Source: Roseomonas nitratireducens
GTDB taxonomy: Bacteria > Pseudomonadota > Alphaproteobacteria > Acetobacterales > Acetobacteraceae
Direction: 5' to 3'
Assembly: GCF_017813355.1 (NCBI RefSeq)
Contig: NZ_JAGIYZ010000008.1
Location: 1 to 64,000 of the forward strand
Length of the DNA stretch: 64,000 bases
Of the stretch, positions 8,601 through 17,622 are shown piece after piece. Each line of letters begins with the position of its first letter. The first letter of the stretch is position 1. Both the position numbers and the translations under genes were made by a program. The notes beneath the pieces were generated by a model. The model did no database searches. It was not told where the DNA came from and saw nothing but the letters and a program-made list of their open reading frames with translations.

Positions 8601-11600
8601 GCTGGCCGGCACGGACACGCTGCGCAGCATCGAGGCCATCCGCGGCACCAATGCCGCCGACAGCTACAACGCCGCGACCTTCACCGCCGCCGCCAGCGCC
8701 AACAACGGAGGCGACCAGGGCACCTTCAACGAATTCGAGGGGATGGGCGGCAACGACACCATCACCGGCAATGGCAGCACGCGCCTGAGCTTCGGCAATG
8801 CGACGGGCGGGGTGACCGTGATCATGTCCGGCCCCGTGGCGGGCGCCGGGACGGCGACGGGCGATTCCTCCGTCGGTACCGACACCTTCACTGCCGTGAA
8901 CGCCCTGCGCGGGTCGGCCTTCAACGACAGCTTCACCGGTTCCGACAACGGGCAGTTCGCCACCGAGGCCTTCGAGGGCTGGGGCGGCGATGACCTGATC
9001 AACGGCGGCCTCGGCTTCGACAGCGCGCGGTACAACAACAACGGCCTGAACGGCGTCACGCTCGCAGTTGGCATCAGCGTGCAGATGGCGGCTGGCACCG
9101 TCACCGGGCGGGACGCGACGGCGCTGCTGGCGCACGGCACGGATACGCTGCGCGCGATCGAATCCGTGCGCGGCACCAATGCCGCTGACATCTACGACGC
9201 CACGGGCTTTGCGCAGGCGGGCGCGCTCAACATCGGCAACAGCGGCGCCGCCGGCGCACTCGGCGGCACCCTCAACGAATTCGAGGGGATGGGCGGGGAC
9301 GACGCCGTCACCGGCAGCGGGACCACGCGCCTGTCCTTCATCAGCGCTACCGGCGCGGTGAACATCAGCTTCACGGGCCTGGTCCCGGGCCTTGGCGGCG
9401 CCTCGGGCACCGCCGCGGGCGGCGCCTCTGTCGGGACGGACACGTTCACCGGCGTGAATGCCGTGCGCGGGTCGAACTTCGGGGACACCATTTCCGTCGG
9501 CGTCACCCAGGTGCTCACGCTCGAGGGGCAGGGCGGCAACGACACCATCGATGGCGGCGCCGGATCCGAGAACATCTCCGGCGGCGCCGGCAACGACGCG
9601 ATCAACGGCGGCGGCGGAACGGACATCGCCATCTTCGCCACGAATCGCGCCGCCGGCACCCTCACCTTCTCGGGCGGCGCCGTCACGCAGGTCGTAAGTT
9701 CTGATGGAACCGACGCGCTGACCGGCGTCGAAGTTCTGCGCTTCAACGACGGCGTCGTGCTGGGCGTCTCGACGCTAAGCCTCGTCGGCTTCTTCGGCAT
9801 CCCCAACGGCAACGGAATCTTCGGTACGGACAATGCCGAGACGGTGACCATCGGCAACAACCTGCCCAATAGCCTGTTCAACCTGGGCGGCGGGGCCGAC
9901 ACGATCGTCCTCGGCACCGCCGGCACGGGCTACACGCTCAACGCCGTCAATGTGGAGGCGATCACTGGCGCCGCCGGCAATGAGAACCTGATCCTCTCCT
10001 CCACGCAGAACGGCACATCGATCGACCTCGGCGCCGGCGCGGACACGCTGACGCTGAACGGCATCAACAACACCGTGACCACGAGGAACGTCGAGACCCT
10101 GACCGGGTCGGGCGGCAACGACATCGTCACCCTCTTCCAGACCGTCGGCGGGCCGGCGGCGACGATCAGCCTCGGCTTCGGCGTTGACTCGCTCACGCTC
10201 GGCGACAATGGCGGCACGGGCAACATCGTGTCGGTCGGTAGCGCAGAGACGATCATCGGATCGTCGCTGGACGACAGCGTCAGCCTGGTCGCGCTGGCCA
10301 GCGGCGCGTTCACCAACATCGACCTAGGCGGCGGCACCAACACCGTGACGCTGGCCATTTTCGGGGCGAACACCTACAGCCTGGCCCTAGCGAATGTGGG
10401 CTTGGTCACCAACTTCGGGGGCGGCTCCGATACCCTCAATCTCATCAACGTGGCGAACGGCCTGGCCGTGGACCTCGGGACCGGCGTCGACTCGCTGAAC
10501 CTCGCCACCGGCAACAACACGATCACGGTGTCGAACACCGAGAGCCTGACCACCGGGGGCGTGGGCAATGACGTGGTCAACTTCACGGTCGACCCCGCCA
10601 TCGTCAACCAGAGCATCTACCTGGGGCTCGGCACGGATGTGCTGAACCTGGTCGGCGATGCGACGACCATGTCGATGTCCATCGGCGGCGGCGGCGGCTC
10701 GGGCCTGACGGTCAACCTCGCGACCACGGGCGGCAACGAGGACCTCAACCTGCTCAACCAGCAGTCCAACGCCACCTACGATTTCGGCGCGGGCAGCAAC
10801 GACATCCTGCGCCTCGCCAATATCGCCGGCAATGCCGTCACCGTGCGCAACCTCGAGAACCTCTTCGGCTCGGGCGGAAATGACGGCGTGGTGCTCCACC
10901 AGGACCCGACCGGCGCGCGCGCCATCGTGGACCTGGGCTTCGGGACGGACACGCTGACGCTGATGGGCGGCGGCGCCGCGGCCAATTTCGTCACCGTCGG
11001 CAATACCGAGTTCATCACCGCCTTCGCGGCCGACGACGTCGTCACCCTTTCGACCACCGGCATCGCCACACTGAACCTGGGCGGGGGCACGAACACGGTC
11101 TCCCTCGAAGGCGGCGGCGGCACCTACAACCTGACCCTCGTCGACGTCGCGTCGGTGACCGCGATGGGGGCGACGGCGGAGACGATCTTCCTCGGCGATT
11201 CGGCGATCGGCCTCTCGATGGATCTCGGGGGCGGCTCCGACACGGTCAACCTGTCGGGCCTCAGCAACGTCATCTCGCTCACCAATGTCGAGGTGGTGAA
11301 CGGCACCGCGGGCAACGACGTGGTCAACCTCGCCGTCGATCCGCTGCTGTCGAACCAGGCAGTGAGCCTCGGGGCCGGGACGGATGCGCTGAACCTTGTG
11401 GGCATCGACGGCACGATGGCCCTGTCCATCGTCGGCGGCATTGGCGGCAGCCTGGCCGTGACCGTGAACACGGCGCAGGTGAATGACGACCTCACGCTGC
11501 TCAACGTGCAGTTCGGCACCGTCTTCGACTTCTCGACGGGGGCGAACGACACGCTGCGCCTCGCATTCGACGGCGTCGGCAGCAACGTGGTCACCGTGCT

Positions 11601-12027
11601 CAACACCGAGAACGTCATCGGGACCGCTGGCGCCGACACCATCACCATCGGCGGCAGCAACCCCAACGTCACCACCGTGACGGGCGGCCTGGGCGCGGAC
11701 ATCATCGGCGCCGGCGTCGGCAGCGACCAGTTCCGCTTCACCGCGATCCAGGATTCGGCTGTCGGACCGGGGAGCGACCAGGTCACGGGCTTCGATGCGG
11801 CGGCCGACGTGCTCGTCTTCCAGGGCATTTCCGGCTTCACCGGGCTGGTTGCCTACGTCGGCTCCGATGCCTTCGCCAACACTGGCGCGTCCCAGGCGCG
11901 GCTGGACGGCGCAGGCATCCTGCAGATCGACGTCAATGGCGACGGTGCCATGGACGGCAACGACATGGAGATTCGGCTCGCCGGCCTCACGGGAACGCTG
12001 ACGGACACGAACTTCCTGGTGCTGTGA
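5620..12027 (+). CDS. Large VCBS/RTX secreted protein, N-terminus lost at the IS junction
   Basis: An open frame of 2,135 codons runs from the IS right end to TGA at 12025-12027, with no plausible start of its own; the first common start-type codon is GTG at 5845. Order: two and a half VCBS domains (repeated KDSDTTGSGTGG and TRQVDVTITG), a segment with an EF-hand-like loop near 7040 (FADANDNGIRDQGE), RTX calcium-binding nonapeptides (7834-8000), and three units sharing GTDTLRSIEAIRGTN. More RTX follows (9514-9625), then a long array of about 130-residue repeats with NTENVxGTAGxD-like cores, and a serralysin-type C-terminus that should be the type I secretion signal. This is probably a secreted or surface adhesin. 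No type I secretion ABC gene is in the window. Confidence 0.85.
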   Translation: MTQQDLTGAATEAPTPADNLVDSGVIRFSDADLADVHLVSAAGTPIGVVLGALALAKDSDTTGSGTGGQLTWTYSVAASAVEYLAAGQTRVESFTVTLDDQQGGAVTRQVDVTITGTNDGPVITSQDLSGAVTEQGSPAGLIQDVGTIGFGDVDVSDVHLVSSAPVGTTLGTLTAVKDSDTTGSGTGGQLSWTYSVAASAVEYLKAGETRVESFIVTIDDQQGGVVTRQVDVTITGANDAASITGTATGAVAEDGVQAATGTIMVDDADGGEARFATPASLDGTYGSFALDVNTGEWTYTLANGAANVQALALGTTATDTLTVASLDGTATQSISVAIAGTLDGPRIEVEGASGTAASTAIPLSISASLVDVGGNATLQSFVITGVPSAYVLSAGVQDELGNWVLTPAQLVGLALLPADGAIGLAGDFDLQVTGTTQSGAVLASATVELPVSIAPAAGQQSGQVIDGYIAGATVFADANDNGIRDQGEAFTTTNADGSFTLTGGSGQLVMTGGIDTSTGRSFAGTLTAPAGSSVITPLTTLIAAIAGPGASATDIANAQDAVRDSLGLAPGVDLTSFDPVAAAVAGDPDAIAVLAAGVQVQATITQIAAATGAGAEDVVASLAGALAAPGTVDLTSAATLGALVTDVAPSADPAAIVLASEVIAAANASVAAAAAEPDGLTAIAQAAQVALGSTTQALATSGLDAGALTTVAADFTGTALDSQVDAATVGDVNGPTLGTIGADTLTGGAGVDAIDGLDANDLLDGAGGDDLLYGGNGRDTLIGGTGDDALDGGTGLDTASYRLATEGIVVGLAAGSVTGGASAGTDALRSVEAIRGTDLADTFNAAGYTATTGYATGVNDQGSFNAFQGHGGDDTITGNGFTLLSYTEAASGVSVNLSVGVASGILAGDVAGIGTDTLLGGILQIRGSAFDDSLVGSANGNTGEAYEGMGGNDFIDGVSGFDRVRYDNLNFGSLGIDVNLGAGTVTGRDAAATALAGTDTLRSIEAIRGTNAADSYNAATFTAAASANNGGDQGTFNEFEGMGGNDTITGNGSTRLSFGNATGGVTVIMSGPVAGAGTATGDSSVGTDTFTAVNALRGSAFNDSFTGSDNGQFATEAFEGWGGDDLINGGLGFDSARYNNNGLNGVTLAVGISVQMAAGTVTGRDATALLAHGTDTLRAIESVRGTNAADIYDATGFAQAGALNIGNSGAAGALGGTLNEFEGMGGDDAVTGSGTTRLSFISATGAVNISFTGLVPGLGGASGTAAGGASVGTDTFTGVNAVRGSNFGDTISVGVTQVLTLEGQGGNDTIDGGAGSENISGGAGNDAINGGGGTDIAIFATNRAAGTLTFSGGAVTQVVSSDGTDALTGVEVLRFNDGVVLGVSTLSLVGFFGIPNGNGIFGTDNAETVTIGNNLPNSLFNLGGGADTIVLGTAGTGYTLNAVNVEAITGAAGNENLILSSTQNGTSIDLGAGADTLTLNGINNTVTTRNVETLTGSGGNDIVTLFQTVGGPAATISLGFGVDSLTLGDNGGTGNIVSVGSAETIIGSSLDDSVSLVALASGAFTNIDLGGGTNTVTLAIFGANTYSLALANVGLVTNFGGGSDTLNLINVANGLAVDLGTGVDSLNLATGNNTITVSNTESLTTGGVGNDVVNFTVDPAIVNQSIYLGLGTDVLNLVGDATTMSMSIGGGGGSGLTVNLATTGGNEDLNLLNQQSNATYDFGAGSNDILRLANIAGNAVTVRNLENLFGSGGNDGVVLHQDPTGARAIVDLGFGTDTLTLMGGGAAANFVTVGNTEFITAFAADDVVTLSTTGIATLNLGGGTNTVSLEGGGGTYNLTLVDVASVTAMGATAETIFLGDSAIGLSMDLGGGSDTVNLSGLSNVISLTNVEVVNGTAGNDVVNLAVDPLLSNQAVSLGAGTDALNLVGIDGTMALSIVGGIGGSLAVTVNTAQVNDDLTLLNVQFGTVFDFSTGANDTLRLAFDGVGSNVVTVLNTENVIGTAGADTITIGGSNPNVTTVTGGLGADIIGAGVGSDQFRFTAIQDSAVGPGSDQVTGFDAAADVLVFQGISGFTGLVAYVGSDAFANTGASQARLDGAGILQIDVNGDGAMDGNDMEIRLAGLTGTLTDTNFLVL

Positions 12028-12116
12028 TTCGTTCGATGACTTGCCGCCCGAATCCTGGACCGCCCTTAACTGGAGAATTCCAGTCTAGAGTTGGGCCGGG
12101 AGACGAAGGGGTGGCG

Positions 12117-12290
12117 ATGAAGAAGTCGAAATTCACGGATGCGCGGATTGCGTTCGCGCTGCGCCTCGCGGAGTAGGGGACGGCGACTTCGGAGGTCTGC
12201 CGCAAGGCGGGCATTTCGGAGGCGACGTTCCAAAATTTGCGCAAGAAGGACGGTGGCCTGATGCCCTCGGAAATGCGGCAACTGAAGTAG
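12117..12290 (+). pseudogene. Decayed IS3-family OrfA
   Basis: Starts MKKSKFTDARIAFALRLAE, then TAG (12174-12176). It continues in frame with TATSEVCRKAGISEATFQNL and KKDGGLMPSEMRQLK before a second TAG (12288-12290). This is the OrfA HTH of the IS407-like IS3 branch, inactivated by two nonsense codons. The matching orfB does not follow on this strand. Confidence 0.75.
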
Positions 12291-12375
12291 CTCGAGCGAC
12301 CTGCCCCTGGTCGGGAGTCCAAGGGCCATGAGAGAGTTGGTCTACGTGGTCCTGACTCCGGCTCTGGTCCGGGGT

Positions 12376-12510
12376 CTACGCAAGTTCTCGAGTTGGTTGA
12401 CCTTGGTTGGCGAAAGCCGTCGTGGTCAAGTTGCCGAAGCCTGAATGCGGTCGCTCCTCGTTGTAGTGGCACCTCCATTCTTCGATGCGTTGCTTGGCGT
12501 TGGCCACCCA
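12376..12510 (-). pseudogene. C-terminal scrap of an IS3-family OrfB
   Basis: On the minus strand the frame gives AKQRIEEWRCHYNEERPHSG followed by FGNLTTTAFANQGQPTRE and a stop. This is the last part of an IS3-family transposase. It lies opposite to the OrfA remnant just upstream, so the two come from different insertions or an inverted segment. Its 5' side runs into the start of the Bug gene. Confidence 0.65.
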
Positions 12511-12538
12511 CGCAACGATCAGGAAGGCGAAGCACCCC

Positions 12539-13636
12539 ATGAGAGGCATCGCGCGTCGGTCCGCCATCACCCTTGGCTTCGACTTGGCCGGCGATCCCCT
12601 CCGTCCCGCCCGTGCGCAGGAGCCGCCGGCCTGGCCGAGCCGGACGGTTCGGCTTCTGGTGGGCTTCGCGCCCGGCGGGTCGCTCGATTTCGCGGCCCGC
12701 GCCGTGGCCGAGCGGCTCACCCAGCGGCTCGGGCAGTCCTTCGCCGTCGAGAACCGGGCCGCTGCGACGGGCAACATCGCCGCCGAGGCGGTCGCCAGCG
12801 CCGCTCCACCGCGCGACGGGCATCTGCTGCTGATGGGCAACGTGCAGAACATCGCGGTCAACGCCGCGCTCCAGCGCGACCTCGCCTTCGATCCCGCGCG
12901 CGACCTACTGCCCTTGGCGCAGGTCGCCACGGTGCCCTACGTCCTCGTCGTGCCCGCCGAATTGCCGGTCCGGTCAATGGCGGAGCTGATCGCTCTGGCG
13001 CGGCGGGAGCCGGGCCGACTGAACGCCGGGACGCCCGGCATCGGCTCGCTGCAGCATCTCGCGCTGGAACTGCTGAAGGCGCGCGCGGGTGCGCTGGACA
13101 TCACGCATGTCCCGTTCCGCGGCGGCTCCGAGGTGGCACGCGACCTGATTGGCGGCCGACTGCAGATCGGCATCGACACCTTGGTGAGGTTCGGCCCAGG
13201 CATCGAGGCCGGGCATATCCGCCCGCTCGCGACGCTGCATACGGAACGCCTCCCGGGACGCCCCGGCCTGCCGACGATCGCCGAGACACCGGGTCTTGAG
13301 GGCGTGGAGGCCGCCGGCTGGATCGGCATCGCCGGCCCGTCCGGCATGCCGTTCCCCGCGCTGGCGCTGCTCGAGGCGGCGACCGCCTGGGCCATGCGCG
13401 AGACGGACCTGCCCGCGCGCATGGATACGCAGGGCCTGCTGGCGCGCTTCGCCGACGCCGAGGCCTTCGGCGCGCTGGTCGCCGGCGAGCGCGAGAGATG
13501 GGCGCGCGTCGTGCGCGCGGCAGGCATCACCCTGGCTGAGCGGCAGGGGGCCGCCGCGCGCTCGTCCCAGAATGCACGCGAGACCGCGGGCATTTACGAT
13601 CGCTCCGGGTCGAAGGCGGTCGTACGGCAGCATTGA
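12539..13636 (+). CDS. Bug-family (TctC-like) solute-binding protein with atypical ends
   Basis: 365 residues. The core matches tripartite tricarboxylate-binding proteins: RTVRLLVGFAPGGSLDFAAR near the N-terminus, then THVPFRGGSEVARDL and GLPTIAETPG. Such proteins bind organic acids in the periplasm. The signal region (RRSAITLGFDLAGDPLRPAR) contains charged residues where a hydrophobic core is expected. The C-terminus has about 30 extra residues beyond the usual end (VRAAGITLAE). Both ends abut IS debris. The gene may be decaying or a moved fragment. No TctA/TctB genes accompany it. Confidence 0.7.
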   Translation: MRGIARRSAITLGFDLAGDPLRPARAQEPPAWPSRTVRLLVGFAPGGSLDFAARAVAERLTQRLGQSFAVENRAAATGNIAAEAVASAAPPRDGHLLLMGNVQNIAVNAALQRDLAFDPARDLLPLAQVATVPYVLVVPAELPVRSMAELIALARREPGRLNAGTPGIGSLQHLALELLKARAGALDITHVPFRGGSEVARDLIGGRLQIGIDTLVRFGPGIEAGHIRPLATLHTERLPGRPGLPTIAETPGLEGVEAAGWIGIAGPSGMPFPALALLEAATAWAMRETDLPARMDTQGLLARFADAEAFGALVAGERERWARVVRAAGITLAERQGAAARSSQNARETAGIYDRSGSKAVVRQH

Positions 13637-14059
13637 CACGGTTCGGCAAAGGCCGATGCCGGGTCTCTGGAAGGGGTTGATTTGCCGAGAACTTCAGGAT
13701 GCGGGGACGCGCAGCCACCGAGGGGCACCCACTATGCTCAGGGCGTGAGGCGTACACGAGATAGGTGGACATCGCGTTCCAGCCGACGGGCAAGATTGTC
13801 CCCTTAGGAATTACCGTCTACGTCGCTCTCCCAGTGCGTCGCTAGTGGTATTCGGCTTCGTAGGAGAGTGCTTTTGCCTTCGATAGCCGAGCTGCGGATA
13901 GACACCGGGAGCTAGCGAACTGTGGGCTTCCTGAACTGCCACCTCGGATCGATCGGGCACGGTCGCTGGTTCCCGTTGGGGGTTGGCCTGCTACCCATCT
14001 CCGGACGGTCCAGGCGGGCGTCTTCCAATTCAGCGCGATCCAGAAAGCGGGCCGCAGGT
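13637..14059. other. Stretch without a recognisable gene
   Basis: About 420 bp between the Bug gene and an RTX remnant. Translations in all frames are short or without family resemblance. GC is lower than in the flanking housekeeping genes, consistent with a decayed mobile region. Confidence 0.45.
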
Positions 14060-14396
14060 CAGGGTGGCGACGGCACCGTCTACGGTCGCCGCGGGGTTGA
14101 TGCGGTGTCAGGGGGGGCACGCAACGACCTGATCGATGGCGGCTAAGCGGAGACGTGTCGGTTACGTCCACAGCCACCTGAACGACGAGAAAGGCAACGA
14201 CACGCTGATCGGCGGTTTCGGCCGAGAGAATGTCAACGGCGGTACCGGCAACGACTCGCTGTTTGGCGGCAGCAATTTGAACCTGGCGGACTCCGTGCTG
14301 GACGCCGGCGATGGTGCCCACCAGATCACCGCCTGTGGCACGGGAGCGTCAACGCTGACCGGCGGCAACGACGCAAACCGCTTCGTCTTTGGTTGA
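14060..14396 (+). pseudogene. RTX calcium-binding repeat remnant
   Basis: One frame gives GQGGDGTVYGRRGVDAVSGG and ARNDLIDGG before TAA (14144-14146). A second frame continues KGNDTLIGGFGRENVNGG, TGNDSLFGGSNLNL and STLTGGNDANRFVFG to a stop near 14396. These are RTX nonapeptides split by a stop and a frameshift. It is probably a leftover of another RTX protein or of the 3' end of the large gene upstream. Confidence 0.7.
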
Positions 14397-14632
14397 AGTG
14401 GACACGGCTCTGTGGACACCCCGAGGCTCGAGATGGAGGTGTCCGAGATGATCAGGTTCAGGGCGCGCTAATCACCAGCTTTTCGGCGGCAGATATGGCG
14501 GAGTTGGCCCGATAGGCGCGAATGCTGCAGGACCTCGCTCAAAAGTTCGAGCCGAGTGCGCAATAGTTTGCATCGGGTTCAGCGGATGGGGCGGAATGCC
14601 CGTCAGCGCCGCGATAGCGCCACGGTCATTGC

Positions 14633-14844
14633 TGAGAGCAAGGTGTCTGGGGGGCCTGCGTGAAGACCTGCAAGCGCGACTACGTCCGTCGGAAGTTAAG
14701 GTGCGACGCAATCTCCGTCTTGCGGCGCATCGCCGAACGGTTCGACGACGACAACCCCATCCCCACTCGAAGCGGCTTGCGCATGCGCTAACACCTGAGT
14801 TCATCGCTACGCAGTCATTAACCCAAGCCGCATTTCTGGTTTGA
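14633..14844 (+). pseudogene. Decayed IS3-family OrfB C-terminus
   Basis: Pieces of the canonical IS3 OrfB tail can be followed through frameshifts: ACVKTCKRDYVRR (consensus AFVKTFKRDYVR), DAISVLRRIAERFDDDNP, SGLRMR, then in another frame PEFIATQSLTQAAFLV. The fragment is upstream of the ABC exporter operon and marks the right part of the mosaic island. Nothing recognisable lies between its end and 15028. Confidence 0.65.
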
Positions 14845-15028
14845 TGGGGGCAACTACGCCTCCGTCACATCGTTCTTTCCGGGGCGGCGGCCGCACGACT
14901 GGCGCGATCGTCCGGCATTGCCGCGATGCCGTTCGGATTTCGATCATCGGACGTGGCGAAGTGCTGGCGCCGGCGCCCTTGGGACAGAACTGCGTGGGCG
15001 ATACGACCGTATAGGAAGATGAGGAGCC

Positions 15029-16399
15029 ATGATGTCGTCCGACTCAGCGCCGCGCTCCTCAGCCTCGGAGCATGATGGCGCTTTGCTCCCACGGACAGCG
15101 GTGACGGCGACAGCCGCGACGGGAAGCCTCGTGGATGGCCCGCCGACGGAGATTGTGGTGACGCCCCCGCGCATCGGCAGGCTCGTCGGCGTGCGGCTGT
15201 GGAGCTGGCGTTGGCGTATCGTTGCCCTTCTGGTGCTGCTGGGCGCGGGCCTCTACCTGGCAATTCCCTGGTTCCTCGGGCCAATGGTCGCTGCGCACCC
15301 TGTGGTCCGCGGCGCGCTGGTGCAGAGCGTCGTGGCAAGCGGCCGCATCGCGACGCCACACCGCGTGAATATCGGCAGCCAGATCACCGGCACCGTCGCC
15401 TCCGTTCCCGTTACAGAGGGCCAGGCGGTCGCGCTCGGCCAGGTTCTCGTCACGCTCGAGGACAGCGAACTGCGCGCAAGCGTCGAACAGGCGGAAGCGG
15501 CGACGGCCCAAGCGGCGGCCCGCCTGCGCCAGATCGTCGAGGTGACGCTCCCCGTGGCGCAGGAGAACCTGAGCCAGGCGCAGTCGACGCTGCTCAACGC
15601 GCAGCAGCAATACGCCCGCGCTGAAAGCCTGCGCTCGGGTGGCTTCGAAACGCAGGCGCAACTCGAGAACGCCCGGCGCGCCCTCAACATCGCGCAGGCG
15701 CAGGTACGGGCCACGCAGGCGCAGGTTGCCGGCAACGTCCCTGGCGGGACCGAATACGTCGCTGCAGAAGCCACGCTGCGGCAGGCGCGCGCAAGCCTGC
15801 TCGTGGCGCTCTCGCGGCTCGACTACACGCAGATCAGGGCGCTCGAAGCCGGCACGCTCATTGCCCGGAACGTGGAACGCGGCTGGGTCGTGCAGCCGAA
15901 CCAGGTCCTCATGGTGCTGTCACCGATCGGGCAGATCGAGATCGTGCTGCAGATCGACGAGAAGAACCTCGGCCTCATCGTCATCGGCCAGCAGGCGGTC
16001 GCCTCCGCGGACGCCTATCCGGATCGGCGCTTCGCCGCGGAGCTCGCCTACATCAACCCATCCGTCGATCCCGATCGCGCCGCCGTCGAGGTGAAGCTGC
16101 GCGTGCTGGCCCCACCGGACTATCTGCGCCAGGACATGACGGTATCGGCGGACATCTCCGTGGCCCAGCGCGCGGATGCGCTTGTCCTGCCGGTCTCGGC
16201 CGTGCGCGACGCGGCGGGCGCGGCGCCCTGGGTGCTGCGCATCGAGGACGGGCGGGCACGACGCCGCCCCGTCACGATCGGCCTGCGCGGTCCGCAGCGG
16301 GTCGAGATCCTGGATGGGCTGCGCGAAGGCGACCTGGTCGTGCCGTCCGGCGCGCCGGTCGCCGATGGCGGCCGGGTTCGGCCCGTGGCAGCGCGATGA
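15029..16399 (+). CDS. Periplasmic adaptor (MacA/HlyD type) of an ABC exporter
   Basis: 456 residues. A long N-terminal cytoplasmic tail is followed by one membrane helix (about 61-85), a split lipoyl domain (RVNIGSQITGTVASVPVTEG), an alpha-helical hairpin with heptads (about 145-220), and beta-barrel and membrane-proximal domains ending in [18 protein letters not shown]. It should bridge the inner-membrane ABC permease to an outer-membrane channel. The stop overlaps the permease start (ATGA). The first of two adjacent Met codons is used; a ribosome site (GATGAGGAG) lies just upstream. Confidence 0.88.
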   Translation: MMSSDSAPRSSASEHDGALLPRTAVTATAATGSLVDGPPTEIVVTPPRIGRLVGVRLWSWRWRIVALLVLLGAGLYLAIPWFLGPMVAAHPVVRGALVQSVVASGRIATPHRVNIGSQITGTVASVPVTEGQAVALGQVLVTLEDSELRASVEQAEAATAQAAARLRQIVEVTLPVAQENLSQAQSTLLNAQQQYARAESLRSGGFETQAQLENARRALNIAQAQVRATQAQVAGNVPGGTEYVAAEATLRQARASLLVALSRLDYTQIRALEAGTLIARNVERGWVVQPNQVLMVLSPIGQIEIVLQIDEKNLGLIVIGQQAVASADAYPDRRFAAELAYINPSVDPDRAAVEVKLRVLAPPDYLRQDMTVSADISVAQRADALVLPVSAVRDAAGAAPWVLRIEDGRARRRPVTIGLRGPQRVEILDGLREGDLVVPSGAPVADGGRVRPVAAR

Positions 16400-17622
16400 G
16401 GACCTGGCTGCCCTTCGAATGGATCGCTGCCATCCGGTTCCTGCGCGACGGGTGGATGCAGACGATCTTCATCCTCGCCGGTGTCTCCATGGGCGTCGCC
16501 GTGATCGTGTTCATGTCGGCGTTGCTCACCGGCATCCAGGCGAATTTCCTCAATCGCGTCCTGAGCGCGCAGGCACATCTTGTCCTGCTGCCGCCGGACG
16601 AGGTCGCGCGACCGCTGCGCGCCGCGGAAGGCGTGATCCAGGATGCGGTGGTTCAGCGGCCGCCGCAGCGTATCCGCTCCATCGACCAGTGGCAGACCGT
16701 ATTGCGTCAGATGCGTGACCTGCCGCAGATCGCCGTGGCGACGCCTGTCGCCGCCGGCGGCGCGCTTGCGGTACGCGGCGAAGCGAGCCGCTCCATCACG
16801 CTGACCGGCGTCGAGCCGGAAGGCTACTTCCGCATCGTCAAGCTGCCGGACAATATCGTGGCGGGACAGCCGCGACTGACCAGCGAGGATATCGTCATCG
16901 GCACCGACCTCGCGGTCGAACTCGGCGTAGGCGTTGGCGACAAGCTGCGGGTGACGACAGCGACGGGTCGCGATGCGACGCTTACGGTGACGGGCCTCTT
17001 CGACCTCGGCAACCGTGGCGTCAACGAACGCAGCACCTTCGTCGCCCTGCGCACGGCGCAGAGCCTGCTCAGTCTCACCGGCGGCGTGACGAGCCTGCAG
17101 GTGACGCTGCACGATCCCTACGCGGCGGAGATCCTGGCTCGGCTTGCCCATGGCATGACCGGCATCCGCGCAGACAGCTGGATCAGGACGAATCTCCAGT
17201 TCTTCACGGCGGTCAACGCGCAGCAGACATCGAACACGGTGATCCGGCTGTCCGTCGGCCTGTCCGTGGCGCTCGGCATCGCGAGCGTGCTCGTGGTGTC
17301 GGTCGTGCAGCGCTCGCGCGAAATCGGCATCCTGCGCGCAATGGGCGCGCGGCGCGGGCAGATCCTGCGGGTGTTCCTGATCCAGGGCGGCGTGCTCGGG
17401 CTGTTGGGTTCGCTGATCGGGTCCGCCGCAGGCGTCGGCGCGCTGGTGGCGTGGCATGCCTCGGTGCGCCAGGCGGATGGGAGCCCGCTGTTTCCCCTGA
17501 TGATTCAGCCGCAGCTCTTCGTCATCGCGGCGGTCGTGGCCGCATCGACCGGCGTGCTCGCGGCGATGGCGCCCGCGTTGCGCGCCGCGCGGCTCGATCC
17601 CGTCGAGGCGATCCGTGGCTGA
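16396..17622 (+). CDS. ABC exporter permease (MacB/FtsX/DevC type)
   Basis: 408 residues. TM1 is near residues 17-45, followed by a large periplasmic MacB-like domain (about 50-270) and three C-terminal helices (about 277-305, 335-360, 370-395). The FtsX-domain segment [20 protein letters not shown] is typical. The gene overlaps the adaptor upstream (ATGA) and the ATPase downstream (8 bp), so all three are made together. The separate permease and ATPase resemble DevBCA-type exporters more than one-piece MacB. The substrate is unknown. Confidence 0.88.
   Translation: MRTWLPFEWIAAIRFLRDGWMQTIFILAGVSMGVAVIVFMSALLTGIQANFLNRVLSAQAHLVLLPPDEVARPLRAAEGVIQDAVVQRPPQRIRSIDQWQTVLRQMRDLPQIAVATPVAAGGALAVRGEASRSITLTGVEPEGYFRIVKLPDNIVAGQPRLTSEDIVIGTDLAVELGVGVGDKLRVTTATGRDATLTVTGLFDLGNRGVNERSTFVALRTAQSLLSLTGGVTSLQVTLHDPYAAEILARLAHGMTGIRADSWIRTNLQFFTAVNAQQTSNTVIRLSVGLSVALGIASVLVVSVVQRSREIGILRAMGARRGQILRVFLIQGGVLGLLGSLIGSAAGVGALVAWHASVRQADGSPLFPLMIQPQLFVIAAVVAASTGVLAAMAPALRAARLDPVEAIRG

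Noticed and set aside
5731-9135. Long open frame on the minus strand opposite the RTX gene (over 1,100 codons)
   Set aside because: It is an Arg/Ala/Gly/His-rich antisense shadow of a repetitive GC-rich gene, with no domain; the plus-strand frame has clear VCBS and RTX motifs.
8000-12000. Possible CRISPR-like regular repeats
   Set aside because: The repeats are diverged protein-coding units in one frame, not short identical repeats with unique spacers.
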